Assembly (NCBI RefSeq): GCF_026241855.1 | Contig: NZ_JAPJDC010000001.1 | Span: 3,162,001 to 3,226,000 of the forward strand | Reading direction: 5' to 3' | Source: Curtobacterium flaccumfaciens pv. betae | GTDB taxonomy: Bacteria; Actinomycetota; Actinomycetes; Actinomycetales; Microbacteriaceae | Length of the DNA: 64,000 bases | Shown: positions 1 through 7,646 of the stretch, one piece after another | How the letters are laid out: each line of letters opens with the position of its first letter | How positions within the stretch are numbered: the first letter of the stretch is position 1 | Made by a program: the position numbers and the translations under genes | The notes under the pieces: model-generated | Seen by the model: only the letters and a program-made list of their open reading frames with translations | Told to the model about the DNA's origin: nothing | Database searches by the model: none

Positions 1-1898
1 ATCTTCTCGGCACCGATCTCGTACGCGTCCTGGTAGTAGTCCAGGTTGTCGTTCGTCATGAACGGCGCCGGGTAGTAGACGCGGCCGAGCTTGCCTTCCT
101 TGCGGATCTCGATCTTCGACGCGATCGGGTGGATCGACGACGTCGAGTGGTTGATGTACGAGATCGAACCGGTCGGCGGGACGGCCTGCAGGTTCTGGTT
201 GTAGATGCCGTGCTCCTGGACGGACGCCTTCAGCGCCTTCCAGTCGTCCTGCGTCGGGATCGTGATGTTCGCGTTGTCGAAGAGCGAGGCAACACGAGCG
301 GTCGCGGGGGTCCACGTCTGGTCGGTGTACTTGTCGAAGAACTCACCCGACGCGTACTTCGAGTCGCGGAAGCCGTCGAAGGTCTCGCCGGTCTCGATCG
401 CGATCTTGTTCGACGCACGAAGGGCGTGGAACAGCACCGTGTAGAAGTAGATGTTCGTGAAGTCGATGCCCTCTTCAGAGCCGTAGTAGACGCGCTCACG
501 AGCGAGGTAGCCGTGCAGGTTCATCTGGCCGAGGCCGATGGCGTGCGACTTGTCGTTGCCGTCCTCGACGGAACGCACTGAGGTGATGTGCGACATCTGC
601 GAGACCGAGGTCAGGCCGCGGATGGCGGTCTCGATGGTCTTGCCGAAGTCGGGCGAGTCCATCGTCAGCGCGATGTTCAGCGAGCCGAGGTTGCAGGAGA
701 TGTCCTTGCCGATCTCCTTGTAGGACAGGTCCTCGTTGAAGGTCGTCGGGGTGTTGACCTGCAGGATCTCCGAGCACAGGTTGGACATGTTGATCCGACC
801 CTTGATCGGGTTGGCCTTGTTCACCGTGTCCTCGAACACGATGTACGGGTAGCCCGACTCGAACTGGATCTCGGCGATGGTCGTGAAGAAGTCACGCGCC
901 TTGATCTTCGTCTTCTTGATGCGCGAGTCGTCGACCATCGCGCGGTAGTTCTCGGAGATCGGGACGTCGCCGAAGGGGACGCCGTAGACCTTCTCGACGT
1001 CGTACGGCGAGAACAGGTACATGTCCTCGTTGTTCTTCGCGAGCTCGAACGTGATGTCCGGCACGACGACGCCGAGGGACAGCGTCTTGATGCGGATCTT
1101 CTCGTCGGCGTTCTCGCGCTTGGTGTCGAGGAACTTCATGATGTCCGGGTGGTGGGCGCTGAGGTAGACCGCGCCGGCACCCTGACGCGCACCGAGCTGG
1201 TTCGCGTAGGAGAAGGAGTCTTCCAGCAGCTTCATCACGGGGATGATGCCCGAGGACTGGTTCTCGATCTGCTTGATCGGGGCGCCGGCCTCGCGGATGT
1301 TGGAGAGGAGCAGGGCCACGCCGCCGCCGCGCTTCGAGAGCTGCAGCGAGGAGTTGATGCCGCGCGAGATCGACTCCATGTTGTCCTCGATGCGGAGCAG
1401 GAAGCAGGAGACGAGCTCGCCGCGCTGTGCCTTCGCCGTGTTGAGGAACGTGGGGGTCGCGGGCTGGAAGCGGCCGGCGACGATCTCTTCGACCAGGTCG
1501 ATGGCGAGCTGCTCGTTGCCCTGGGCCAGGCCGAGGGCGGTCATGACGACGCGGTCCTCGAAGCGCTCCAGGTAACGCTTGCCGTCGAACGTCTTGAGTG
1601 TGTAGCTCGTGTAGTACTTGAACGCGCCGAGGAACGTCTGGAACCGGAACTTCTTCGAGTACGCCAGGTCGTTGAGTCGCTGGATGAAGTCCAGCGAGTA
1701 CATGTCGATCGTGGCTTTTTCGTAGTACTCGTTCTCGACCAGGTAGTCGAGCCGCTCCTTCAGGTTGTGGAAGAAGACGGTGTTCTGGTTGACGTGCTGC
1801 AGGAAGAACTGCTTGGCGGCCTCACGATCCTTGTCGAACTGGATGTTCCCGTCCGCGTCGTAGAGGTTGAGCATCGCGTTGAGGGAGTGGTAGTCCAT
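1..1898 (-). CDS. nrdE: Ribonucleoside-diphosphate reductase class Ib, alpha subunit (partial, 3' end outside window)
   Basis: Catalytic subunit that reduces ribonucleoside diphosphates to deoxy forms, working with the radical-bearing NrdF and with NrdH as electron donor. About 632 residues are in the window, of roughly 720 usual for the family. Visible motifs include [21 protein letters not shown], a first redox Cys in [14 protein letters not shown] near residue 166, the radical-site Cys in NLCSEILQ near residue 374, and the [15 protein letters not shown] phosphate loop. The C-terminal Cys pair lies beyond the left edge, as nrdF presumably does. The start chosen is ATG at 1896-1898, giving [17 protein letters not shown]. 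An in-frame TTG at 1944-1946 would add 16 residues. Either start lies at or inside the end of nrdI, so the two genes are translationally close. Identity is very secure from family similarity. Confidence 0.97.
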   Translation of the reverse strand, partial: MDYHSLNAMLNLYDADGNIQFDKDREAAKQFFLQHVNQNTVFFHNLKERLDYLVENEYYEKATIDMYSLDFIQRLNDLAYSKKFRFQTFLGAFKYYTSYTLKTFDGKRYLERFEDRVVMTALGLAQGNEQLAIDLVEEIVAGRFQPATPTFLNTAKAQRGELVSCFLLRIEDNMESISRGINSSLQLSKRGGGVALLLSNIREAGAPIKQIENQSSGIIPVMKLLEDSFSYANQLGARQGAGAVYLSAHHPDIMKFLDTKRENADEKIRIKTLSLGVVVPDITFELAKNNEDMYLFSPYDVEKVYGVPFGDVPISENYRAMVDDSRIKKTKIKARDFFTTIAEIQFESGYPYIVFEDTVNKANPIKGRINMSNLCSEILQVNTPTTFNEDLSYKEIGKDISCNLGSLNIALTMDSPDFGKTIETAIRGLTSVSQMSHITSVRSVEDGNDKSHAIGLGQMNLHGYLARERVYYGSEEGIDFTNIYFYTVLFHALRASNKIAIETGETFDGFRDSKYASGEFFDKYTDQTWTPATARVASLFDNANITIPTQDDWKALKASVQEHGIYNQNLQAVPPTGSISYINHSTSSIHPIASKIEIRKEGKLGRVYYPAPFMTNDNLDYYQDAYEIGAEK

Positions 1899-1915
1899 CC
1901 CCGTCTGCGGCGACG

Positions 1916-2332
1916 TCAGATCGACGTCTGCAACTGCTGCGTCCAAAATGCATCCAATCCTGAGTTGACCGCCGACACGTCGTCAGGGGTCCCGAAGAGT
2001 TCAAACCTGTACAGAAGGGGGACGTTGCACTTCTGCGCGATGACGTCCCCTGCGAGGCCGTACGCCTCGCCGAAGTTCGTGTTGCCACCCACCACCACGC
2101 CGCGGATGAGCGAGCGGTTGTGGGCGTCGTTGAGGAACTTGATGACCTGCTTGGGGACTGCACCCTCGCCGTTGCCGCCACCGTAGGTGGGCAGGACCAG
2201 GACGTAGGGCTCGTCGACGTGCAGGAACGGTTCGCTCGGGTAGAGCGGGATCCGGTCCGCGTCGCGGCCGAGCTTCTCGACGAAGCGCGCGGTGTACCCG
2301 GACACGCTCGAGAAGTAGACCAATCGGCTCAT
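1916..2332 (-). CDS. nrdI: NrdI flavodoxin-like protein for class Ib ribonucleotide reductase
   Basis: A 138-residue flavodoxin-like FMN protein. In the class Ib system NrdI supplies the oxidant that builds the manganese-tyrosyl radical cofactor on NrdF. The N-terminal strand and phosphate-binding loop are visible ([17 protein letters not shown]), as are the glycine-rich loop [11 protein letters not shown] near residue 50 and the [18 protein letters not shown] segment. The ATG at 2330-2332 is preceded by the Shine-Dalgarno sequence GAGGAG about 6 bases upstream. The gene sits between nrdH (110 bp upstream) and nrdE (18 bp or less downstream), the usual nrdHIE order. Length and motifs fit the family well. 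Confidence 0.96.
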   Translation of the reverse strand: MSRLVYFSSVSGYTARFVEKLGRDADRIPLYPSEPFLHVDEPYVLVLPTYGGGNGEGAVPKQVIKFLNDAHNRSLIRGVVVGGNTNFGEAYGLAGDVIAQKCNVPLLYRFELFGTPDDVSAVNSGLDAFWTQQLQTSI

Positions 2333-2442
2333 GGTGCGCTCCTCTGGAGAAGGTGCGGAACAGGCGGACCGGGGGTGTCCTGCGGGCGATCGCCGGGCCT
2401 CCTGAACGGGACCGGGGTGACCGTCCGCAGGACGGGAGACGA

Positions 2443-2676
2443 CTACGCCAGTTCGGCGCTGAGGGTCGCGATCTTGTCGGGGCGGAAGCCCGACCAGTGG
2501 TCGTCGTCCGTGACGACGACGGGGGCCTGCATGTAGCCGAGGCTCTTGACGTGCTCGAGCGCTGCTTCGTCCGTGGAGACGTCGTGCACTTCGTACTCGA
2601 TGCCCTTGTTGTCGAGGGCCCGGTACGTCGCGGTGCACTGGACGCAGGACGGCTTGGTGTAGACGGTGACGGCCAT
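2443..2676 (-). CDS. nrdH: NrdH glutaredoxin-like redoxin
   Basis: A 77-residue thioredoxin-fold protein that is the electron donor to NrdE. The redox pair CVQC is at residues 11-14 and the family signature WSGFRPDKI is near residue 61. It is the first gene of the nrdHIE operon, with a GGGGAG ribosome binding site just before the ATG. The promoter region upstream carries NrdR-like operators, so repression by NrdR-ATP/dATP is likely. Size and motifs match the actinobacterial family. Confidence 0.97.
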   Translation of the reverse strand: MAVTVYTKPSCVQCTATYRALDNKGIEYEVHDVSTDEAALEHVKSLGYMQAPVVVTDDDHWSGFRPDKIATLSAELA

Positions 2677-2772
2677 GTTCTCCCCTGGTTCCTACTGGTT
2701 TCTGCTGTGCTGTGGAGGTGGTGCTGATGTCTGTCCGCAGTCGTGTCCGGGAGGGGCCGCTGCGATGCCTCC

Positions 2773-2788
2773 ACACTACATCTAGTGG
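2773..2788. promoter_or_regulatory. NrdR box 1 (putative)
   Basis: The 16-mer ACACTACATCTAGTGG matches the published NrdR consensus acaCwAtATaTwGtgt at 13 of 16 positions. On the minus strand it contains TAGTGT, a possible -10 element for nrdH, so binding would block the promoter. Confidence 0.7.
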
Positions 2789-2804
2789 CTAGCCGCAGCA
2801 CCGA

Positions 2805-2820
2805 CCACAAGAGGAAGTGT
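2805..2820. promoter_or_regulatory. NrdR box 2 (putative, weaker)
   Basis: CCACAAGAGGAAGTGT matches the NrdR consensus at 11 of 16 positions. Its start is 32 bp from that of box 1, about three helical turns, which is the spacing usually seen for paired NrdR sites. The spacing is the main support for this weaker half of the pair. Confidence 0.55.
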
Positions 2821-2833
2821 TACAGCCATGTAG

Positions 2834-2954
2834 TTCTCCACAACGTCCTCCACAGTCTGTGGATTCCCGGGAGGCCCGAGTTTCCGCCAGTCTGCGGCCG
2901 ACCACCGACACTTCCCCACACCCGTGGACAGTCCCGATCCACAAGTGTGGAATC
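2834..2954. promoter_or_regulatory. Cluster of DnaA-box-like motifs
   Basis: Seven 9-mers with a CCACA or CCACG core lie on both strands in 121 bp: TTCTCCACA (2834), TCCTCCACA (2846), GAATCCACA on minus (2858-2866), TTCCCCACA (2912), CTGTCCACG on minus (2923-2931), CGATCCACA (2935) and GATTCCACA on minus (2946-2954). The canonical DnaA box is TTATCCACA, or TTGTCCACA in high-GC actinobacteria. None is a perfect match. Positions 2849-2863 also form a 15-bp palindrome, TCCACAG-T-CTGTGGA. The cluster fills the space between nrdH and the divergent transporter. Confidence 0.45.
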
Positions 2955-3019
2955 AGCGCATCGGCGTGTCGCGAACCGCCCCTCCCCAGGACGGGGGACA
3001 GCCCCGTCCGGCCGGTCCG

Positions 3020-3031
3020 TACACTCGTCTC
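3020..3031 (+). promoter_or_regulatory. -10 element of a leaderless promoter for the MFS gene
   Basis: TACACT at 3020-3025 is followed by six bases and then GTG at 3032. This places the transcription start at or next to the start codon and supports the GTG as the true start. Confidence 0.6.
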
Positions 3032-4237
3032 GTGAGTACGTACGGGCCCCTCCTGAAGACCCCTGGCGTGGGTCGTGTCATCGCCGCACAGCTCACCGCG
3101 CGGTTCCCGTTCGGCATGCTGTCGCTGGCCTACCTGCTGCACGTCGAGCACGTGTTCGGCTCCTACGGCGCGGCCGGTCTGGTGCTGGCGACGACGAGCA
3201 TCGGGCAGGCGCTGGCCGGTCCTCTGACGAGCCGGTGGATGGGCAGCTGGGGCATGCGCCCCGTCCTCATCCTGACGAGCATCGTCGCGCTGATCAGCAT
3301 GGTGGTCATCGCGTTCGTGGTCATGCCGCTCTGGGGCTACGTGGTGGTCGGGTTCCTCGGCGGCCTGGCGGTCCCGCCCGTGCAGCCGGCGGTGCGCACC
3401 ATCTACCCGAAGATGGTGACGTCGGCGCAGCTCACACCCCTCTTCTCACTCGACGCCAGCGCGCAGGAGCTCATCTGGGTCGCCGGCCCGGTCATCACCA
3501 CCTTCGTCGCCACCCAGGTCGGCACGGTCGAGGCGATCGTCGTCGCGATGGTCTTCCTGGTCGTCGGCGGCGCTTGGTTCATCGCCTCCCCCGAGCTCGG
3601 TCGAGTCCGCATCCCCCGCTCCAAGCGCGCCTTCGGTGTCGTGCTGAAGCGCCCCGCGGTCGTCGTCGCCACCCTGACCGGTCTGCTCCTCATCGGGGCC
3701 TGCGCCGCGGTCGAGGCGAGCGTCACGAGCGTCTTCGGCGAGGGCAGCCCGAACGCCGGAATCGTCCTCGCGGTGTTCGCGGTCGGCTCGCTCGCCGGCG
3801 GCCTGGCGTTCGGCCACCGCCCGATCTCCCGCAACACCCTGTGGACGCGCATGGCCGTCGTCTTCGTCGGCCTCACCCTTGCCCTCGGCGGCACGGGCTT
3901 CTGGTGGCTCTGCCTCGCCCTGGTCATCGCGGGTGTGGGCATCGCGCCGGCCCTCGCGGTGATGTTCGGTTCGGTCTCCGCCACCGTCAAGTTCTCCGAC
4001 ACGGCCGAGGCCTACGGCTGGATGGGCACCGGCCAGCTGATCGGTGCCGCCGGCGGTTCGGCGATCGCCGGCTTCCTGATCGACGGCAGCGGCCCCGTCG
4101 GCGGCTTCACCGTCGGCGCCGTGATGGCCGGCCTGGGCGTGCTGCTCCCCCTGGCGATGCGCAGCTGGCTGCCCGACCTGCGCGGCCGTGACGCCAGCCC
4201 CCTCCCCGACACCGAGCCGGTGCACCTGCCGACTTGA
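3032..4237 (+). CDS. MFS transporter, substrate unknown
   Basis: An integral membrane protein of 401 residues with about 12 hydrophobic segments in two six-helix halves separated by a basic loop (RVRIPRSKRAF), typical of the major facilitator superfamily. The sequence GPLTSRWMGSWGMRPVL after the second helix resembles motif A. No neighbour names a substrate. The GTG start at 3032 follows a leaderless-type -10 hexamer; an upstream in-frame ATG at 2924 would add a Pro/Arg-rich segment unlikely to be translated. The gene diverges from nrdH. Confidence 0.85.
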   Translation: MSTYGPLLKTPGVGRVIAAQLTARFPFGMLSLAYLLHVEHVFGSYGAAGLVLATTSIGQALAGPLTSRWMGSWGMRPVLILTSIVALISMVVIAFVVMPLWGYVVVGFLGGLAVPPVQPAVRTIYPKMVTSAQLTPLFSLDASAQELIWVAGPVITTFVATQVGTVEAIVVAMVFLVVGGAWFIASPELGRVRIPRSKRAFGVVLKRPAVVVATLTGLLLIGACAAVEASVTSVFGEGSPNAGIVLAVFAVGSLAGGLAFGHRPISRNTLWTRMAVVFVGLTLALGGTGFWWLCLALVIAGVGIAPALAVMFGSVSATVKFSDTAEAYGWMGTGQLIGAAGGSAIAGFLIDGSGPVGGFTVGAVMAGLGVLLPLAMRSWLPDLRGRDASPLPDTEPVHLPT

Positions 4238-4248
4238 GCGTGCGGTTT

Positions 4249-4310
4249 CGGGCGTACCTGGTCGAAACGGGCGTACCTGGTCGGGAGTTCTGACCAGGTA
4301 CGCCCGTTTC
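4249..4310. repeat. Direct repeat plus long inverted repeat after the MFS gene
   Basis: A 16-base unit CGGGCGTACCTGGTCG occurs at 4249-4264 and 4268-4283. The second copy, extended to 4264-4282, pairs perfectly with 4292-4310 (19 bp, 9-base loop). It lies 27 bp after the transporter stop and could act as a terminator, but there is no T run. Confidence 0.6.
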
Positions 4311-4425
4311 CACTTGCCATCGCGGCCGATGTGGGAAGGAACGTGCGCCCGGCGTACGGGTCGCGTTCTCCACAGATGGCCTGGAGGCCCGGCACGCGCC
4401 CGCCAGGCACCGGCAGGATAGGTGC

Positions 4426-5244
4426 ATGGTCACCTCAGTCCCCCTGCGCGACGGCCGCGCGATCCCCGCGATCGGCTTCGGCGTCTACAAGGTCGACGAT
4501 GCCGAAGCGGAGACGGCGGTCGGTCTCGCGCTCGACGCCGGCTACCGGCACGTCGACACCGCCGAGATGTACGGCAACGAGACCGGCGTCGGCAAGGCGA
4601 TCCGGGCCTCCGGGCTCGATCGTGACGACGTCTTCGTGACGACCAAGGTGTGGAACGACCACCAGGGGCGCGACGCGACCCTGCGGGCGTTCGACGGCAG
4701 CCTCGAGCGGCTTGGGCTCGACGCCGTCGACCTCTACCTGATCCACTGGCCGGCCGCCGCGAACGACCGCTACGTCGAGACCTGGCGGGCGCTGGTGGAA
4801 CTGCGCGAGTCGGGGCAGGCGCGGAGCATCGGTGTCTCGAACTTCCAGGTGCCGCACCTGCAGCGACTCATCGACGAGACCGGCGAGGTACCGGCGCTGA
4901 ACCAGGTCGAACGGCACCCGTGGCTGCCGCAGCGCGAACTCATCGCGTTCCATGAGCAGCACGACATCGTGACCGGGGCGTGGTCGCCGCTCGGTCGCGG
5001 GCGCCTGATCGACGAGCCGGTGCTGACGAGCATCGCGGTCGCGCACAGCGTGAGCGTGGCGCAGGTACTGGTGCGGTGGAACGTGCAGCAGAACGTGGTG
5101 GTGCTGCCGAAGTCGGTCACGCCGTCGCGGATCCGGTCGAACCTCGACGTCGACGGCTTCGAGCTCACCGCCGACGAGCTCGCAGCGATCGCGACGCTCG
5201 AGTCCGGGCAGCGGACGGGCTCCCACCCGGACTCGGCGTCGTAG
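4426..5244 (+). CDS. Aldo/keto reductase, 2,5-diketo-D-gluconate reductase type
   Basis: A cytoplasmic NADPH-dependent (beta/alpha)8-barrel carbonyl reductase of 272 residues. The catalytic tetrad is visible as Asp44 and Tyr49 in HVDTAEMYGNE, Lys74 in VTTKVW and His107 in YLIHWP. The cofactor-binding segment is LPKSVTPSRIRSN near the C terminus. Sequence style fits the AKR5 group, whose members reduce diketogluconate, methylglyoxal and other aldehydes, so the physiological substrate cannot be stated. The ATG at 4426 lies six bases after CAGGAT, a weak leaderless -10 candidate. It converges with the small acidic gene at 5250, only 5 bp apart. Confidence 0.9.
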   Translation: MVTSVPLRDGRAIPAIGFGVYKVDDAEAETAVGLALDAGYRHVDTAEMYGNETGVGKAIRASGLDRDDVFVTTKVWNDHQGRDATLRAFDGSLERLGLDAVDLYLIHWPAAANDRYVETWRALVELRESGQARSIGVSNFQVPHLQRLIDETGEVPALNQVERHPWLPQRELIAFHEQHDIVTGAWSPLGRGRLIDEPVLTSIAVAHSVSVAQVLVRWNVQQNVVVLPKSVTPSRIRSNLDVDGFELTADELAAIATLESGQRTGSHPDSAS

Positions 5245-5249
5245 CCGAG

Positions 5250-5588
5250 CTAGCCCCGGCGGTCCTCCTCGGACTGCCACGGCAGGTGCAGGTCACCCGG
5301 TTCGGGCTCCACGTCGCCGGCGTCGTCCGCGCCGCCCGTCCCGGGGGCCGCGATGACCTTGGACGGGTCGATGCCGTCCTCACGCAGGTCGGCGTCATCG
5401 CGCTGCTTCGTCTGGGATGCGTCCATCTCACGCTCGCTCGACGGGCTGTACGACGTGTCCGCCGCCCGCTGCTCGCGGCCACTGACCCCGTCGACGTCGT
5501 CGCTGTGCGCGGCGTCGCGGAGCGCGTCGTTCCGTGCTCGGTCGTCCGACGGCTCGGGGCCGGGGGCGTTCGGGATGCTGTCGCTCAT
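5250..5588 (-). CDS. Small acidic hydrophilic protein of unknown function
   Basis: A 112-residue protein with no hydrophobic segment and no recognised domain. It is rich in Asp, Glu, Arg, Ser and Pro and is probably disordered. It has one segment that may be more ordered, DGIDPSKVIAAPGTGG. The ATG at 5586-5588 is preceded by the strong ribosome binding site GGAGGAAACACC, which supports translation. I do not recognise the family; related short proteins occur in Microbacteriaceae but no function can be assigned. Confidence 0.75.
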   Translation of the reverse strand: MSDSIPNAPGPEPSDDRARNDALRDAAHSDDVDGVSGREQRAADTSYSPSSEREMDASQTKQRDDADLREDGIDPSKVIAAPGTGGADDAGDVEPEPGDLHLPWQSEEDRRG

Positions 5589-5706
5589 GGTGTTTCCTCC
5601 TGCAGCGGACGGTAGTCCCCGGCCCCGTGTAACGAGTCTGGCTCGGTCCGCTCCCCGCACTCCGTGACGCCCCTCGCCCCCGCTACGCTGCCGACGAGGG
5701 GGAACG

Positions 5707-6531
5707 ATGGGACGAACACGGACCGCGACGACCGCGGTGATCGGCTCCGCACTGGTGGGGCTGCTGCTCGCCGGGTGCACGGCGTTCGGCGGCGACGACG
5801 CCATCCCGACGCCGACGCGACAGGCGGCCGAACGCACGACTGAACCCACGCCGGACCCGACGCCGGCGGCCGATCCGGTCAAGGTGGAGCAGGCGCTGCC
5901 CACCGGCACCGTGGCGGCGGAGACCGACGTCGTCTCGCCGAGCGGTGACACGAGCATCCACGTCCGCGTCGTGGCGAACGACCGCGGCACCTTCGACGCC
6001 CAGCTCTCCGGGTACCGGACGACCAATCCGCAGCCGATGCGGCTGGAGTTCCGGCACCGGCCCGCGAAGCCGCTCGACGGTGCGGACGGCGCGGTACGCG
6101 AAACGGCCGAGTGGGCCGCCGCGGTTGCTCCTCCGACCTCGTTCACGATGGGTCAGGCGGGTCCACGCCCCGACTACCTGCGCAGTGTCGTCCTCGTGCC
6201 CGCGACGGTGGCCGACGAGGACTCGTCGGCGCGCCCGTGGGCCGGATCGGTGCTCGCCGCCGCTGACCTCACGTGGAGGATCCCGAACCCCTACCCCGAC
6301 CTCCGGGTCACCGTCGGCAAGGACCGACCGGGCGCCTACGGCATCGTCACCGACGTCGACGGCCGACCGGCGAACTACCTGGTCGCGCACGGCGACGAGC
6401 TCTCGACCGTCGCGGAGCGGTTCGGCGTCACGCCGGCGCAGGTGCAGTGGATGAACCCCTACACGGAGCAGCGCGACGACGACTGGCTACTCGAGGGCAG
6501 CACGCTCAACATCGACCCCGCTCGGCGTTGA
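5707..6531 (+). CDS. LysM-domain lipoprotein
   Basis: A 274-residue exported lipoprotein. The N terminus has basic residues, a hydrophobic stretch and the lipobox LLAGC, with the lipidated Cys at residue 24. A Thr/Pro-rich linker follows (residues 32-52), then a beta-rich region without an identified domain. The C terminus has a LysM peptidoglycan-binding module at about 222-270 (NYLVAHGDELSTVAERFGV, QVQWMNP, LLEGSTLNI). It is expected on the outer face of the membrane, touching peptidoglycan. A GAGGGGGAA ribosome binding site precedes the ATG. Confidence 0.85.
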   Translation: MGRTRTATTAVIGSALVGLLLAGCTAFGGDDAIPTPTRQAAERTTEPTPDPTPAADPVKVEQALPTGTVAAETDVVSPSGDTSIHVRVVANDRGTFDAQLSGYRTTNPQPMRLEFRHRPAKPLDGADGAVRETAEWAAAVAPPTSFTMGQAGPRPDYLRSVVLVPATVADEDSSARPWAGSVLAAADLTWRIPNPYPDLRVTVGKDRPGAYGIVTDVDGRPANYLVAHGDELSTVAERFGVTPAQVQWMNPYTEQRDDDWLLEGSTLNIDPARR

Positions 6532-6594
6532 GCCGAGGGGCCGGGCCGGTCCGTTACGGTTGACCAGCACTCGGCACCACCAGGAGGTCCCATC

Positions 6595-7116
6595 GTGACG
6601 ATCGTCGCCGCCGCAGACGGCTCAGCCCTCGGCAACCCCGGCCCCGCTGGCTGGGCCTGGTACGTCGACGACGACCGGTGGGCAGCCGGCGGCTGGCCCC
6701 GCGCGACGAACAACATCGGCGAGCTCACCGCCGTGCTGCAGTTGCTCCGTGCCACGAAGGACACCGGCGAGCCGCTGCACATCCTGTGCGACAGCCAGTA
6801 CGCCATCAAGGCCTGCACCGAGTGGCTCGCCGGCTGGAAGCGCAAGGGCTGGCGGAAGGCCGACGGCAAGCCGGTCCTCAACGTCGAGATCATCAAGGAA
6901 CTCGACGCGGAACTGCAGGGCCGCAAGGTCACGTTCGAGTGGGTCCGCGGCCACGTCGGTCACGAGATGAACGAGGCCGCCGACGTTCGTGCCCGCGGTG
7001 CCGCCACCGCGTTCCAGAACGGCACCGACGTGCCGCACGGTCCCGGCTGGCCCGGCGCTGAGGTCGCCGAGCCGTCCGCGCTGCCCGACGCGACCCCGCC
7101 CGCGACCCTCTTCTGA
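6595..7116 (+). CDS. rnhA: Ribonuclease HI
   Basis: Degrades the RNA strand of RNA-DNA hybrids with metal ions. The 173-residue protein shows the DEDD active site: Asp8 (ADGSALGNPGPAG), Glu43 (NNIGELTAVL), Asp66 (CDSQYAI) and Asp130 (NEAADVRARGA), with GHVGHEMNE holding the conserved His near residue 123. A basic handle region is present (WKRKGWRKADGKP). About 25 extra Pro/Ala-rich residues follow the domain and look disordered. The GTG start at 6595 has a GGAGG site 7 bases upstream. Confidence 0.93.
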   Translation: MTIVAAADGSALGNPGPAGWAWYVDDDRWAAGGWPRATNNIGELTAVLQLLRATKDTGEPLHILCDSQYAIKACTEWLAGWKRKGWRKADGKPVLNVEIIKELDAELQGRKVTFEWVRGHVGHEMNEAADVRARGAATAFQNGTDVPHGPGWPGAEVAEPSALPDATPPATLF

Positions 7117-7330
7117 CGGCGGAGCGGCACGCAGCGACTTCGGCGGAAGCGGAACCGCCCGACGAACCTCCACTCGAACCGGAAGCAGATCTGATGCCCG
7201 ACAGCACCGTCCCCTGCAATGCCAAGGTACAACGGGCTCAGTCGCATGCCGTCGAGCGAATCATCGCTCGCGCATCGGCTCTGTGGGCAGACGAACCAAA
7301 GCCGACTGACGGGACGACCGAGCTGGGCGG

Positions 7331-7582
7331 TCAGTAGGTCCCGTCGCGCCGGTCCTGGCGGGTGATCTGCTCCCCCGACGCCGGGTCGACGCCCGAGCGC
7401 GTGGTGGTCGTCGTGCGGCGACCACCGAAGGCCACGGCGAGGCTGATGATGAGCAGCACGACACCGGCTGCCATCAGGATGTAGCCGATCAGGCGAAGGT
7501 CGATACCGGCGAGCTGGATGTTCAGCGCGAAGGCGACGATCGCGCCGATGACGATCAGGGCGATGCTGGATCCGATGCGCAT
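7331..7582 (-). CDS. Small two-helix membrane protein, DUF6458-like
   Basis: An 83-residue protein with two hydrophobic helices (about residues 4-24 and 30-52) and a hydrophilic Thr/Arg-rich cytoplasmic tail. The pattern MRIGSSIALIVIGAIVAFAL ... IGYILMAAGVVLL is that of the actinobacterial DUF6458 family, for which I know no function. The ATG at 7580-7582 follows GAGAGGAC. It converges with rnhA; the 214 bp between them hold no gene or clear hairpin that I can see. Confidence 0.75.
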   Translation of the reverse strand: MRIGSSIALIVIGAIVAFALNIQLAGIDLRLIGYILMAAGVVLLIISLAVAFGGRRTTTTTRSGVDPASGEQITRQDRRDGTY

Positions 7583-7646
7583 GACGCAGTCCTCTCGGGT
7601 GGGGGTGGTGCCGGAGACGGTACACGTCCGACAACCCCAGCGCCGA

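Noticed and set aside
588..2186. Long plus-strand open frame opposite nrdE
   Set aside because: It is the antisense of a well-conserved nrdE-nrdI; high GC content makes long antisense frames common. The protein is low-complexity and matches no family.
2924..3031. Upstream ATG start for the MFS gene
   Set aside because: It would add a Pro/Arg-rich stretch overlapping DnaA-like sites; the GTG at 3032 has a fitting -10 and begins just before the first membrane helix.
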